Below, piece by piece: positions 52,297-61,097 of a stretch of 64,000 nucleotides of DNA. Source of the stretch: an uncultured Acetatifactor sp. (GTDB lineage: Bacteria > Bacillota > Clostridia > Lachnospirales > Lachnospiraceae). The stretch lies in contig CAJUQT010000018.1 of assembly GCA_910588225.1 (NCBI GenBank), forward strand, positions 1-64,000, read 5' to 3'. How positions within the stretch are numbered: position 1 is the first letter of the stretch; every line of letters starts with the position of its first letter. The position numbers were made by a program, and so were the translations under genes. The notes under the pieces were generated by a model. The model did not search any database and was not told the origin of the DNA. It saw only the letters and a program-made list of their open reading frames with translations.

Positions 52297-53049
52297 ATGG
52301 CAATTATAATCAAGACAGAAAAACAGATTGAACTGATTCGTGAATCCTGCAGATTACTGGGTATTGTACATAAAGAGCTGGAGGAATATATACGACCGGG
52401 GATATCGACCAGGGAAATCGATATAAAGGGAGATACTCTGATTCGTAAGCTGGGAGGAATCCCCAATTTCCTTCATTATAACGGATTTCCGGCAAGTATA
52501 TGTGTGTCCGTAAACGATGAAGTCGTACATGGCATTCCCAATAAGCGCCGTATCCTGCAGGAAGGTGACATTGTCAGTCTGGACGCAGGGATGATTTACA
52601 AGGGATACCATTCCGACCAGGCCAGAACGCATGGAGTAGGGAAGATCAGTCCTGAGGCACGGCAGCTCATTGATGTGACAAGAGAAAGCTTTTTTGCAGG
52701 TATAAAAAAGGCAAAAGCCGGAAATTATCTGTATGATATTTCCAATGCAATTGCTGCTTATGTCAAACCTTACGGCTATGGAATTGTGCGGGAACTGGTA
52801 GGGCACGGAGTGGGAACAAAACTCCACGAGGATCCACAGATTCCCAATTTTGCACAGATTAAGAGAGGTCCCAGACTTCGGCCGGGAATGACACTGGCGA
52901 TTGAACCCATGATCAATATGGGAAGAGCGGATGTGGAGTGGCTGGATGACAACTGGACTGTGGTGACAGAAGACGGTTCTTTGTCGGCACATTATGAGAA
53001 CACTATTCTGATTACGGAAGGGGAACCTGAAATTTTGACTTTGTATTAG
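52297..53049 (+). CDS. map: methionine aminopeptidase, type I
   Basis: Removes the first Met from new proteins; 250 residues. Metal ligands lie in DAGMIYKGYHSDQART, the GHGVGTKLHEDPQ block and IEPMINMG. PIPNF-type substrate loop is seen as GGIPNFLHYNGFP. The adk-map order after secY is standard. Confidence 0.97.
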   Translation: MAIIIKTEKQIELIRESCRLLGIVHKELEEYIRPGISTREIDIKGDTLIRKLGGIPNFLHYNGFPASICVSVNDEVVHGIPNKRRILQEGDIVSLDAGMIYKGYHSDQARTHGVGKISPEARQLIDVTRESFFAGIKKAKAGNYLYDISNAIAAYVKPYGYGIVRELVGHGVGTKLHEDPQIPNFAQIKRGPRLRPGMTLAIEPMINMGRADVEWLDDNWTVVTEDGSLSAHYENTILITEGEPEILTLY

Positions 53050-53065
53050 GGGGACGAAAGGGAAG

Positions 53066-53362
53066 ATGACAGGGCAGCTGGTGACATCAAGAGCAGGACA
53101 TGACAAGGATACACTCTATGTGATTATAGCGGAGGAGGGCGATTTTGTATATCTGTGCGACGGACGCCTGAAGCCGCCTGACAGACCGAAAAAAAAGCGG
53201 AGAAAACATATACAGCCTATTGACAGCTTTGTGGATGAGAAATTGATTCACAGGCTTCAGAAAAAGGAAAAAGTATATGCGGAGGAAATCAGGTATGCCT
53301 TAAGGCAGTATGGAAATACTGCGGCCGTCCCCAGAGACGGAGGAACAGTTGCGAATAGGTAA
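53066..53362 (+). CDS. KOW-domain RNA-binding protein
   Basis: A 98-residue basic protein with a KOW-like beta-barrel start (GQLVTSRAGHDKDTLYVIIAE) followed by KPPDRPKKKRRKHIQPID and a helical tail. Similar proteins (once called L14e-like) are found between map and infA in Firmicutes. It probably binds rRNA, but no precise role is known. GGAAG precedes the ATG; 16 bases after map. Confidence 0.8.
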   Translation: MTGQLVTSRAGHDKDTLYVIIAEEGDFVYLCDGRLKPPDRPKKKRRKHIQPIDSFVDEKLIHRLQKKEKVYAEEIRYALRQYGNTAAVPRDGGTVANR

Positions 53363-53376
53363 AATGGAGGAAATAT

Positions 53377-53595
53377 ATGTCTAAAAGTGATGTAATTGAA
53401 ATTGAAGGTACTGTTGTGGAGAAACTTCCTAACACAATGTTTCAGGTTGAACTGGAAAACGGGCATAGAGTACTGGCGCACATCAGCGGTAAACTTCGCC
53501 AGAACTTTATCAGGATTCTTCCCGGCGACAGAGTGACACTGGAGCTTTCACCCTACGATCTCAGCAAGGGACGTATCATCTGGAGAGATAAATAA
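53377..53595 (+). CDS. infA: translation initiation factor IF-1
   Basis: IF-1, 72 residues, an OB-fold protein that blocks the A site during initiation. MSKSDVIEIEGTVVEKLPN and HISGKLRQNFIRILPGDRV are typical. ATGGAGGAAATAT precedes the ATG. Confidence 0.98.
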   Translation: MSKSDVIEIEGTVVEKLPNTMFQVELENGHRVLAHISGKLRQNFIRILPGDRVTLELSPYDLSKGRIIWRDK

Positions 53596-53619
53596 GAAGA
53601 GAATAATTGGAAAAAAGGG

Positions 53620-53648
53620 TTGCCAACAGGAGAACCTTATGTTACAAT
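53620..53648 (+). promoter_or_regulatory. internal promoter before rpmJ
   Basis: TTGCCA (53620-53625), 17-base spacer, TACAAT (53643-53648). It would allow rpmJ and the S13-rpoA-L17 genes to be transcribed apart from the upstream operon. Confidence 0.65.
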
Positions 53649-53681
53649 ATAAAATGGTCTTTTTTGAAAGGAGGGTTTAAC

Positions 53682-53795
53682 GTGAAGGTTAGATCATCAG
53701 TAAAGCCAATGTGCGAAAAGTGCAAGATCATTAAGAGAAAAGGACGCATCAGAGTAATCTGCGAGAATCCGAAACACAAGCAGAGACAGGGATAA
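53682..53795 (+). CDS. rpmJ: ribosomal protein L36, zinc type
   Basis: L36, 37 residues. The zinc ligands C-x2-C (CEKCK), C and H (CENPKH) mark the zinc-binding form. The start is GTG at 53682, with AAAGGAGGGTTTAAC before it; a longer frame from 53607 covers the promoter and is rejected. Confidence 0.97.
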   Translation: MKVRSSVKPMCEKCKIIKRKGRIRVICENPKHKQRQG

Positions 53796-54147
53796 TCACC
53801 TCCTGCGGCTGTCTTTTTAAGAGACAAGGCAGGTTTAGTGAGTTCTTGTCCGGTTTATATGTGCGGCTGAACCAGTGGAGGAGACAGAACGTCTGCCTGT
53901 ACTGATTATCATAGAACTGGGATAGAGCTTACAGGAGATACTTCTTGATACCAGGACGAAAAGATTTTCTAAAATCGTAAAGGATATGATTTAAGAAAAT
54001 CTATGTTTCGTCTGTGAGAAATGTGCAGGCACATTTCTCATGGCGTAACTGTCATTTTATGCGTTTTGGAAAGATCGGATGGGATTCAGATGAGTGTCCG
54101 GTTGGGTGAAGGCCCCAATCAATTAGTAAAAAATGGAGGAAATGTAA
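53796..54147 (+). promoter_or_regulatory. structured leader before rpsM
   Basis: 352 bases without a gene. A long composite hairpin spans 53956-54011: ACGAAA/TTTCGT, AGATTTTCT/AGAAAATCT and AAATC/GATTT nested in order. A second hairpin, GAGAAATGTGC/GCACATTTCTC, is at 54016-54039. GGAGG at 54135-54139 serves rpsM. It resembles a ribosomal protein autoregulatory leader; S4, encoded two genes on, controls the matching operon in enterics, but the ligand here is unknown. Confidence 0.6.
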
Positions 54148-54519
54148 ATGGCTCGTATCGCAGGTGTAGACTTACCCAGAGAGAAACGAATTGAAATCGG
54201 CTTGACCTATATTTACGGAATCGGCAGGACCACCTCTAACAAAATTCTGACAGAGGCAGGTGTGAATCCCGATACCAGGGTCAGAAATGTTACCGACGAC
54301 GAGGTAAAAAGGATTTCGGAAGCCATCGAGAAACTTGGCGTGACTGTAGAAGGTGATCTGAGACGTGAAGTTGCTTTGAATATCAAGAGACTTCAGGAAA
54401 TCGGCTGCTACCGCGGAATTCGTCATCGTAAGGGGCTGCCCGTTCGCGGTCAGAATACGAAGAATAATGCGAGAACACGCAAGGGCCCCAAGAGAACCGT
54501 GGCCAACAAGAAAAAGTAA
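54148..54519 (+). CDS. rpsM: ribosomal protein S13
   Basis: S13, 123 residues, bridges the head to the large subunit. IAGVDLPREKRIEIGLTYIY and the basic tail GLPVRGQNTKNNARTRKGPK are typical. First gene of the alpha part of the superoperon. Confidence 0.98.
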   Translation: MARIAGVDLPREKRIEIGLTYIYGIGRTTSNKILTEAGVNPDTRVRNVTDDEVKRISEAIEKLGVTVEGDLRREVALNIKRLQEIGCYRGIRHRKGLPVRGQNTKNNARTRKGPKRTVANKKK

Positions 54520-54553
54520 CTGCAAAAAGATGAGAAAGTAGGTTAGTTTAAAA

Positions 54554-54949
54554 ATGGCGAAACAGGTTGCAAAAAAAGTAACAAAAAAGCGCGTTAAGAA
54601 AAACGTTGAACGCGGACAGGCACATATCCAGTCTTCTTTTAACAACACGATTGTTACATTGACGGATACCGAGGGTAATGCACTCAGCTGGGCAAGTGCC
54701 GGTGGTCTGGGATTTAGAGGTTCAAGGAAATCTACTCCATATGCTGCACAGATGGCGGCAGAGACAGCTACGAAGGCTGCTCTTATCCATGGCCTGAAAT
54801 CTGTGGATGTGTTTGTAAAGGGACCCGGTTCAGGGCGTGAAGCCGCGATCAGGGCACTTTCCGCATGTGGTTTGGAGGTTGTCAGCATCCGTGACGTGAC
54901 TCCTGTTCCTCATAATGGATGCCGCCCGCCCAAGAGACGTCGTGTCTAA
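54554..54949 (+). CDS. rpsK: ribosomal protein S11
   Basis: S11, 131 residues, on the platform near the mRNA exit. HIQSSFNNTIVTLTDTEGNA and the end PVPHNGCRPPKRRRV are typical. Its binding site (GTAGGTTAG) is weak for this operon, so translation may be coupled to rpsM. Confidence 0.98.
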   Translation: MAKQVAKKVTKKRVKKNVERGQAHIQSSFNNTIVTLTDTEGNALSWASAGGLGFRGSRKSTPYAAQMAAETATKAALIHGLKSVDVFVKGPGSGREAAIRALSACGLEVVSIRDVTPVPHNGCRPPKRRRV

Positions 54950-55041
54950 CGCTTAAAAGATTTTCTAAGGTGTATTTGAAATAAGCTGGAGGAAGGTGCC
55001 GGAGAGGTACTGTAAACAGACAGGAAGAAAGGATATCAGAA

Positions 55042-55635
55042 ATGGCAGTAAATCGCGTACCCGTATTGAAGAGATGCAGAGCTTTGGGCTTGGAGCCTTC
55101 TTATCTGGGATATGACAAGAAGTCTAAAAGACAGAATACCAGAGCAGGCAAAAAAGTAAGTGAGTATGGACTGCAGCTTCGTGAAAAGCAGAAGGCAAAA
55201 TTTATCTATGGTGTTCTGGAGAAGCCTTTCCGGAATTATTACAGCAAGGCGGACAGGATGAAGGGAATGACAGGTGAAAACCTGATGATCATGCTGGAGA
55301 GAAGACTTGATAATGTAGTGTTCAGAATGGGATTTGCCAGAACCAGAAGAGAAGCAAGGCAGGTTGTAGGACATAAGCATGTGTTGGTGAATGGCAAACC
55401 GGTGAATATTCCCTCTTACCTGATTAAAGCCGGCGATGTGATTGAAATCACCGAAAAAGCAAGGTCCCTGCAGAGATATAAGGATATCGTCGAGATAACC
55501 GGCGGCAGACTTGTACCTGAATGGATGGATGCCGATATTGAAAATTTAAAAGGAAGCATCAAAAATCTCCCCACCAGGGAAATGATAGATGTCCCTGTGG
55601 ACGAAATGCTTATTGTCGAGTTGTACTCCAAGTAA
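55042..55635 (+). CDS. rpsD: ribosomal protein S4, zinc-free type
   Basis: S4, 197 residues, 16S assembly initiator and likely autoregulator. The N-terminus (RVPVLKRCRALGLEPSYLGY) lacks the zinc-binding cysteines; only one Cys is present. The S4 RNA-binding domain ERRLDNVVFRMGFARTRREA is clear. GAAAGGATATCAGAA precedes the ATG. Confidence 0.97.
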   Translation: MAVNRVPVLKRCRALGLEPSYLGYDKKSKRQNTRAGKKVSEYGLQLREKQKAKFIYGVLEKPFRNYYSKADRMKGMTGENLMIMLERRLDNVVFRMGFARTRREARQVVGHKHVLVNGKPVNIPSYLIKAGDVIEITEKARSLQRYKDIVEITGGRLVPEWMDADIENLKGSIKNLPTREMIDVPVDEMLIVELYSK

Positions 55636-55772
55636 GCCCTGCTGGCCTCTGAGGTCATATTTCTTCCGATTTTCCGAAGGAATATGGCTTCGGAGTGCTT
55701 GTGTCTAAATACAATGAAGGGCGCTCTGCGTTTTTCGTTGTCAGGAATAACATGAAAAAGGAGGGTATTCGA

Positions 55773-56729
55773 GTGTTTGATTTTGAGAGACCTAATATTG
55801 AGGTCGCTGAAATTTCAGAAGACAAGAAGTATGGCAGATTTGTGGTTGAGCCTTTGGAGAGAGGCTATGGCATCACCCTCGGTAACTCTCTGAGAAGAAT
55901 TATGCTCTCTTCTCTGCCCGGAGCAGCTGTAAGTCAGATTAAGGTGGAGGGTGTTCTGCATGAGTTCAGTGCGATTCCTGGAGTAAAGGAAGATATGACT
56001 GAAATTATCATGAATCTCAAGAGTCTTGCCATTAAGAACAGCAGCGAGACAAATGAAGCGAAAACCGCCTACATTGAGTATGAAGGCGAGGGCATTGTAC
56101 ATGCTTCCGATATTCAGGCTGATCAGGATATAGAGATTCTGAATCCGGATTTGGTAATCGCTACATTGAGCGGTAAGGATACGAAACTCTATATTGAGCT
56201 TACCATTACCAGAGGCCGCGGATATGTAAGCGCCGATAAGAACAAACACGAGGATTTACCGATTGGTGTGATCGCGATTGATTCCATATATACACCTGTG
56301 GAAAGGGTCAACGTGTCGGTTGAGAATACACGTGTGGGCCAGATTACAGATTATGATAAGCTGACACTGGACGTATTTACCAACGGTACGCTGGTTCCTG
56401 ACGAGGCGGTAAGTCTGGCGGCAAAGGTATTGAGCGAACATCTGAATCTCTTCATTGATTTGTCTGAGAATGCAAAGACAGCGGAAGTTATGGTGGAGAA
56501 GGAAGATGATGAGAGAGAGAAGGTTCTTGAGATGAGTATCGATGAACTGGAACTTTCCGTTCGTTCTTACAACTGTCTGAAGCGAGCTGGAATCAATACG
56601 GTAGAGGAACTGTGCAACCGGACTTCCGAGGATATGATGAAGGTCCGTAATCTTGGACGCAAGTCTCTGGAGGAGGTTCTGGCAAAGCTGAAGGAGTTGG
56701 GATTACAGCTGAATCCCAGTGAAGAATAG
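55773..56729 (+). CDS. rpoA: RNA polymerase alpha subunit
   Basis: Alpha subunit, 318 residues. The N-terminal dimerisation domain has EPLERGYGITLGNSLRRIML; the C-terminal domain (RSYNCLKRAGINTVEEL) binds UP elements and activators. A GTG at 55773 is taken as start since AAAGGAGGGTATTCGA precedes it and the protein then begins FDFERPN like its relatives; the frame from 55695 is 26 residues longer. Confidence 0.96.
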   Translation: MFDFERPNIEVAEISEDKKYGRFVVEPLERGYGITLGNSLRRIMLSSLPGAAVSQIKVEGVLHEFSAIPGVKEDMTEIIMNLKSLAIKNSSETNEAKTAYIEYEGEGIVHASDIQADQDIEILNPDLVIATLSGKDTKLYIELTITRGRGYVSADKNKHEDLPIGVIAIDSIYTPVERVNVSVENTRVGQITDYDKLTLDVFTNGTLVPDEAVSLAAKVLSEHLNLFIDLSENAKTAEVMVEKEDDEREKVLEMSIDELELSVRSYNCLKRAGINTVEELCNRTSEDMMKVRNLGRKSLEEVLAKLKELGLQLNPSEE

Positions 56730-56860
56730 AAGATTATCCGCTGACGATAAATCCGATGAGTGCGGCAGCGGTTTGACTCTAAATGGAAAAAGTATGCATT
56801 CGGTAAGTAAGACCAAAGAGCGTGGCCGGATGTACCATGAATGGAGAAAGGAATAAGATT

Positions 56861-57397
56861 ATGGCAAAGTACAGAAAGCTCGGCAGAACTTCTTCACAGA
56901 GAAAAGCTCTGTTGAGAAATCAGGTGACTGCATTGCTGCAGCACGGAAAAATTGTGACGACCGAGGCGAGAGCCAAGGAAGTGCGGAAGATTGCAGAAGG
57001 ACTGATTGCAATGGCCACGAAAGAGAGAGACAATTTTGAGCTTGTAAAGGTTACAGCCAAAGTCCCCATGAAAGATAAGGACGGAAAGCGTGTAAAGGAA
57101 GTAGTGGACGGCAAGAAGGTTACCAAATTCGAAAATGTGGAAAAGGAAATCAAAAAGGATATGCCTTCCCGTATGCATGTAAGACGTCAGATTCTGAGAG
57201 TGCTGTATCCTGTTGTTTCTGTTCCTCAGGAGGCAGCTGGTCGGAAGAGAAATACAAAAGAAGTCGATCTGGTTGCGAAGCTTTTTGACGAATACGGACC
57301 CAAGTATGCAGACCGCAACGGCGGTTATACCAGAATTGTCAAGATCGGTCCCCGTAAGGGCGACGCGGCTATGGAAGTGATTCTGGAGTTGGTGTAA
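56861..57397 (+). CDS. rplQ: ribosomal protein L17
   Basis: L17, at the tunnel exit, 178 residues, longer than the 120-130 usual in other bacteria because of an internal insertion at about residues 65-105 (KDKDGKRVKEVVDGKK), a feature common in Clostridia. KYRKLGRTSSQRKALLRNQV and the C-terminal GGYTRIVKIGPRKGDAAMEV are typical. GAGAAAGGAATAAGATT precedes the ATG. Last gene of the superoperon. Confidence 0.96.
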   Translation: MAKYRKLGRTSSQRKALLRNQVTALLQHGKIVTTEARAKEVRKIAEGLIAMATKERDNFELVKVTAKVPMKDKDGKRVKEVVDGKKVTKFENVEKEIKKDMPSRMHVRRQILRVLYPVVSVPQEAAGRKRNTKEVDLVAKLFDEYGPKYADRNGGYTRIVKIGPRKGDAAMEVILELV

Positions 57398-57405
57398 GGT
57401 AAGAG

Positions 57406-57440
57406 ACGGGGCCAATGCGAAAGCATTGGTTCCGTTTTTC
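57406..57440 (+). terminator. terminator of the ribosomal superoperon
   Basis: ACGG-GGCCAATGC (57406-57418) pairs with GCATTGGTTCCGT (57423-57435) around GAAA, followed by TTTT. It lies eight bases after rplQ. Confidence 0.88.
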
Positions 57441-57505
57441 ACAACATAAAATATGCTCGTATGTTACGGAACGCAAACGGTAATATACTGAACCGGAACA
57501 GGTGA

Positions 57506-58858
57506 ATGGATATGTTTCAATATAAGAAAGAAGATATCAGTAAGACTTTGAATATGGCATGGCCGGCGATGCTGGAATCATTTTTTGCGGCATTTGCGGG
57601 ACTTGTGGATTCCCTGATGGTCAGCTCGCTGGGCTATCACGCCGTGGCTGCGGTGGGATTGACGACACAGCCCAAGTTTCTGGGACTTGCGCTGTTTATC
57701 GCGGCTAATGTGGCAATTTCGGCACTGGTTGCCCGACGGAACGGGGAAGGGAAAAAGAGAGAAGCGAATCAGATATTTGCCACATTTCTGATTTTTATCG
57801 TGGCAGCATCGATAATACTGAGTATTCTTCTGGTGGTTTTTGCAGACTCCATTATTCGCCTGTGTGGCTCAGAAGAACTGACCCATGACAGTGCGGTGCT
57901 TTATTTTCGGATTATCATGGGAGGTATGATTTTTAACGTCATTCAGATGGGTGTCAATTCTGCCCAGAGAGGTGCGGGCAACACCCGAATCACCATGCGT
58001 ACCAATCTGGTGTCAAACACAGTGAACATCATATTCAATTATCTTTTGATCCAGGGGCATTTTGGATTTCCTGCTCTGGGAATTCGGGGAGCGGCCCTGG
58101 CCACCGTTCTGGGAACAGTGGTATCCAGTATTATGAGTGTAATCTCTGTCTGGAAGGAAGATAGTTTTATCAGTATACCGTATATTTTAAAGAAAAAAGT
58201 AAGGCCTTCTCTGGAGGCATTGAAGAATATCATCAAGGTGGGCTACAGTGTATTTGCGGAACAGGTACTGATGCGAATCGGCTTTATGCTAACGGCTATA
58301 ATGGCAGCCGATCAGGGAACCTCCGCCATGGCAGCCCATCAGGTGGGAATGAATATTATGGGGTTGTCCTTTTCCTTTGGTGACGGCCTTCAGGCGACGG
58401 CAGTAGCTCTGATTGGATACAGTCTGGGGGCAAAGCAGCCTGAACAGGCAAAGCAATATGGAAGGACATGTCGTATGATAGGCGGAGTGATCTCGGTTAT
58501 TCTCGCAGTGACATATTACTGTGGGGCGGGAGCGCTGATGAGATTATTTTTTGAAGAAGAGGAGATTGTCGGCATTGGTGTCAGCATTATGCATGTAATC
58601 ATTTTTGTGGTAATTCTGCAGATTGCGCAGGTTATCTACATGGGATGCCTCCGAGGGGCAGGGGATACCCTTTATACTGCCATTGCCTCCACGGTCAGCG
58701 TTACCATTATGAGAACTTTAGGGTCTTACTTCTTTGGTTACATACTGAACATGGGAATTACAGGGATCTGGTTCGGAGTTATCGCAGATCAGCTTTCCCG
58801 ATTTATCCTGGCCAGCATTCGTTTTCGTCAGGGGAAATGGACAGAAATAAAGATATAG
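57506..58858 (+). CDS. MATE-family efflux transporter
   Basis: 450 residues, about 12 membrane helices. WPAMLESFFAAFAGLVDSLM and QRGAGNTRITMRTNLVSNTVN mark the NorM/MATE family. It lacks the C-terminal kinase found in the two cassettes at 12.5-16.4 kb and is from a different branch. Probably expels cationic compounds by Na+ or H+ antiport. Start at 57506 or 57512; GGAACAGGTGAATGG is a weak site. It stands alone after the ribosomal terminator. Confidence 0.88.
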   Translation: MDMFQYKKEDISKTLNMAWPAMLESFFAAFAGLVDSLMVSSLGYHAVAAVGLTTQPKFLGLALFIAANVAISALVARRNGEGKKREANQIFATFLIFIVAASIILSILLVVFADSIIRLCGSEELTHDSAVLYFRIIMGGMIFNVIQMGVNSAQRGAGNTRITMRTNLVSNTVNIIFNYLLIQGHFGFPALGIRGAALATVLGTVVSSIMSVISVWKEDSFISIPYILKKKVRPSLEALKNIIKVGYSVFAEQVLMRIGFMLTAIMAADQGTSAMAAHQVGMNIMGLSFSFGDGLQATAVALIGYSLGAKQPEQAKQYGRTCRMIGGVISVILAVTYYCGAGALMRLFFEEEEIVGIGVSIMHVIIFVVILQIAQVIYMGCLRGAGDTLYTAIASTVSVTIMRTLGSYFFGYILNMGITGIWFGVIADQLSRFILASIRFRQGKWTEIKI

Positions 58859-58890
58859 CCTGGGCTGGCGCGGGGGAGGCAGACAGATGA

Positions 58891-59838
58891 TTATGGCACC
58901 TTCTGGAAATGCTGGTAATCTTTTACATTGTTCCAGTTGCCGCCCCAGGTAAAGCCATGCTGGATAAACAGTTTATAGCACAGATCATCTTCGTCAATCT
59001 TATAGGGAAAGTTTACAGAGCGATCGGCATAATCCGCGGCCGACACAGGTAAAATATTCTCTGAGCCGTCTTTATAAGTGATATAAGGATTGTAGAGCGG
59101 ATTGATATCCACAGCCAGGCCGAAAGCATGTTTTGACAGATGTGTGCTTCCCTCCACAGGACGATAATTAAAGCAGGAGCTATTGTTGTCCTCCATGGAG
59201 GCAGTGTCATCACCGTCGTATTCATCGATCAGCAGTACTTTTTCCAGCTGGTATTCATTGCGGTAGAGCTCCTGGAAGATCTCTGTCAGATCCTGAGCGA
59301 TAAATTCGTTGCAGATCAGCTCTCCTTCCGTAGGGTTTCCTTCAAAGTCATAGTGCAGGATATGAACATAGCGGAGCTCTTCAAAAGTGATTTCCGGCGG
59401 TTGGTCTTCCCCTTCTGCTGCAGCGGGATAAGAAATCCCTGTCATATAGCGGCAGAGATTATCGGAAAGGGGTTCATAATAAAAGCCTTCCGCTACGGTA
59501 TGCCGTTCTTCCAGCTGTGTATTGCCGTTCAGAGAGGCTCCGGTCAGCAGTGTAGGGGCAGTATCATCTTCCCTTTCTTCCGGGATCAGCGTGTCATTTT
59601 CCGGGCGGGAGGAAGACTCGCCCGTGCGGCTGTCAAAAGAGGTTGTGGGAGAAGTACCCGTCTGGTCAGAGGAGGATTCCTGAGCAGAGTCAGACGAACT
59701 TTCAACCGACAGATTATTGAGCTTTGCATATTCTGTCAGGCTCATGGAATTCCGTCTCATGACTTTGGAGAGACTGCCGGCCAGAACAACGATAGCAGCC
59801 AGTATAATGACCATTTTGATGATTTTATTTCTATCCAT
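58891..59838 (-). CDS. M15-family D,D-carboxypeptidase-like, membrane-anchored
   Basis: The 315-residue protein has an N-terminal anchor (residues about 8-24, IIKMVIILAAIVVLAGSL), a Ser/Asp/Glu-rich linker (about 45-100), and a C-terminal M15 peptidase domain: STHLSKHAFGLAVDINPLYN carries the zinc His and Asp, and WGGNWNNVKDYQHFQK the last His. Such enzymes trim peptidoglycan peptides on the outer side of the membrane. It is convergent with the MATE gene, 32 bases apart, with no terminator seen between. GAAAGGAATCTGTT precedes its start. Confidence 0.85.
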   Translation of the reverse strand: MDRNKIIKMVIILAAIVVLAGSLSKVMRRNSMSLTEYAKLNNLSVESSSDSAQESSSDQTGTSPTTSFDSRTGESSSRPENDTLIPEEREDDTAPTLLTGASLNGNTQLEERHTVAEGFYYEPLSDNLCRYMTGISYPAAAEGEDQPPEITFEELRYVHILHYDFEGNPTEGELICNEFIAQDLTEIFQELYRNEYQLEKVLLIDEYDGDDTASMEDNNSSCFNYRPVEGSTHLSKHAFGLAVDINPLYNPYITYKDGSENILPVSAADYADRSVNFPYKIDEDDLCYKLFIQHGFTWGGNWNNVKDYQHFQKVP

Positions 59839-60225
59839 AACAGATTCCTTTCAATGAAAAGCTAAACAGCACTCAGATGTTTTATACAGGTATTACAGGA
59901 CTTACAGAGAGGATGTAAATCATAGTCAAATGTCGCACTTAGGCTATTTTTCACAGCCAGCTCCGAAAAAGTATTTTTATGCGTTTCTACATAAAACCCG
60001 AGATATATTTAGAATATCACAGCGGAGGTTTTTTGTAAATCAGAGACTGTTATGGGGAAAGGTAATTGCAACAATTTGGTAATTTTACTGACAGGGTACT
60101 GAACTGTCAGATAATATGTATTTTAACTGAATTGCTCACGTATATTATGGATTATGGACATTCTGTGGATCTGGGACAGTGCGGCAGGAAGCTGTAAAAT
60201 AAAGTCGGAGTTTAAAGGAAAACAA
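59839..60225 (+). other. intergenic region between M15 and ecf genes
   Basis: 387 bases holding divergent promoters that I could not fix precisely. A hairpin CTGACAG (60088-60094) with CTGTCAG (60104-60110) around GGTACTGAA resembles the repeat at 21101. A frame starting at 60154 is only an extension of ecfA1 and is not supported by a binding site. Confidence 0.4.
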
Positions 60226-61095
60226 ATGGGAATTGTAAGAACTCAAGATTTAGTATATGAATATATCAGACGTGATGAAGAAGGGAACGTGGAGGGGATT
60301 ACCACAGCCGTGGACCATGTGAACCTTGATATTGTGCCAGGTGAATTTATCGCCATTCTGGGACATAACGGTTCCGGTAAGTCCACCCTCGCCAAACATA
60401 TAAATGCCATTTTGAATCCCACCGAAGGAACAGTCTGGGTGGACGGGATGGATACTTCGGAGGAAGAGCAGATCTGGGATATACGCCGGACTGCGGGCAT
60501 GGTATTTCAGAATCCGGACAATCAGATTATCGGTCAGGTTGTGGAGGAAGATGTGGGGTTCGGGCCGGAAAATATGGGAATTCCCACCGCAGAAATCTGG
60601 GAGCGGGTAGAAGAGAGTCTGAAAGCGGTAGGAATGTATGAGTATCGTAAACATTCTCCCAACAAACTTTCCGGAGGTCAGAAGCAGAGAGTTTCCATTG
60701 CGGGAGTGCTGGCCATGCATCCTAAATGTATTGTGCTGGATGAACCTACGGCCATGCTGGACCCTAAGGGGCGCAGGGAAGTGATCCGGGCCATTCGCGG
60801 TCTGAACCAGGTAGAGGAGATCACGGTGATTTTGATTACCCACTACATGGAAGAAATCATTCATGCCGACAGAGTTTTCATTATGGACGGCGGTCAGGTT
60901 GCAATGGAGGGGACACCCAGAGAGATTTTCTCGCAGGTGGAAAAGCTGCAGGAGCTTCGGCTGGATGTGCCCCAGGTTACATTGCTTTCTTATGAACTTC
61001 GCAGGAGAGGCCTGGATTTGCCGGATGGCATTCTGACGGCCGGGGAACTTGCGGATGCATGTGAAAGGCTCAGACAGAAGAATTCAGGGAGGTAG
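60226..61095 (+). CDS. ecfA1: energy-coupling factor transporter ATPase A1
   Basis: The 289-residue ATPase works with EcfA2 and EcfT to power vitamin-uptake S components encoded elsewhere. Walker A GHNGSGKST, Q-loop MVFQNPDNQIIGQ (typical for ECF), signature LSGGQKQR and Walker B VLDEPTAMLD are complete. The ATG at 60226 is used; the upstream extension from 60154 is not. Two bases separate it from ecfA2. Confidence 0.96.
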   Translation: MGIVRTQDLVYEYIRRDEEGNVEGITTAVDHVNLDIVPGEFIAILGHNGSGKSTLAKHINAILNPTEGTVWVDGMDTSEEEQIWDIRRTAGMVFQNPDNQIIGQVVEEDVGFGPENMGIPTAEIWERVEESLKAVGMYEYRKHSPNKLSGGQKQRVSIAGVLAMHPKCIVLDEPTAMLDPKGRREVIRAIRGLNQVEEITVILITHYMEEIIHADRVFIMDGGQVAMEGTPREIFSQVEKLQELRLDVPQVTLLSYELRRRGLDLPDGILTAGELADACERLRQKNSGR

Positions 61096-61097
61096 AT

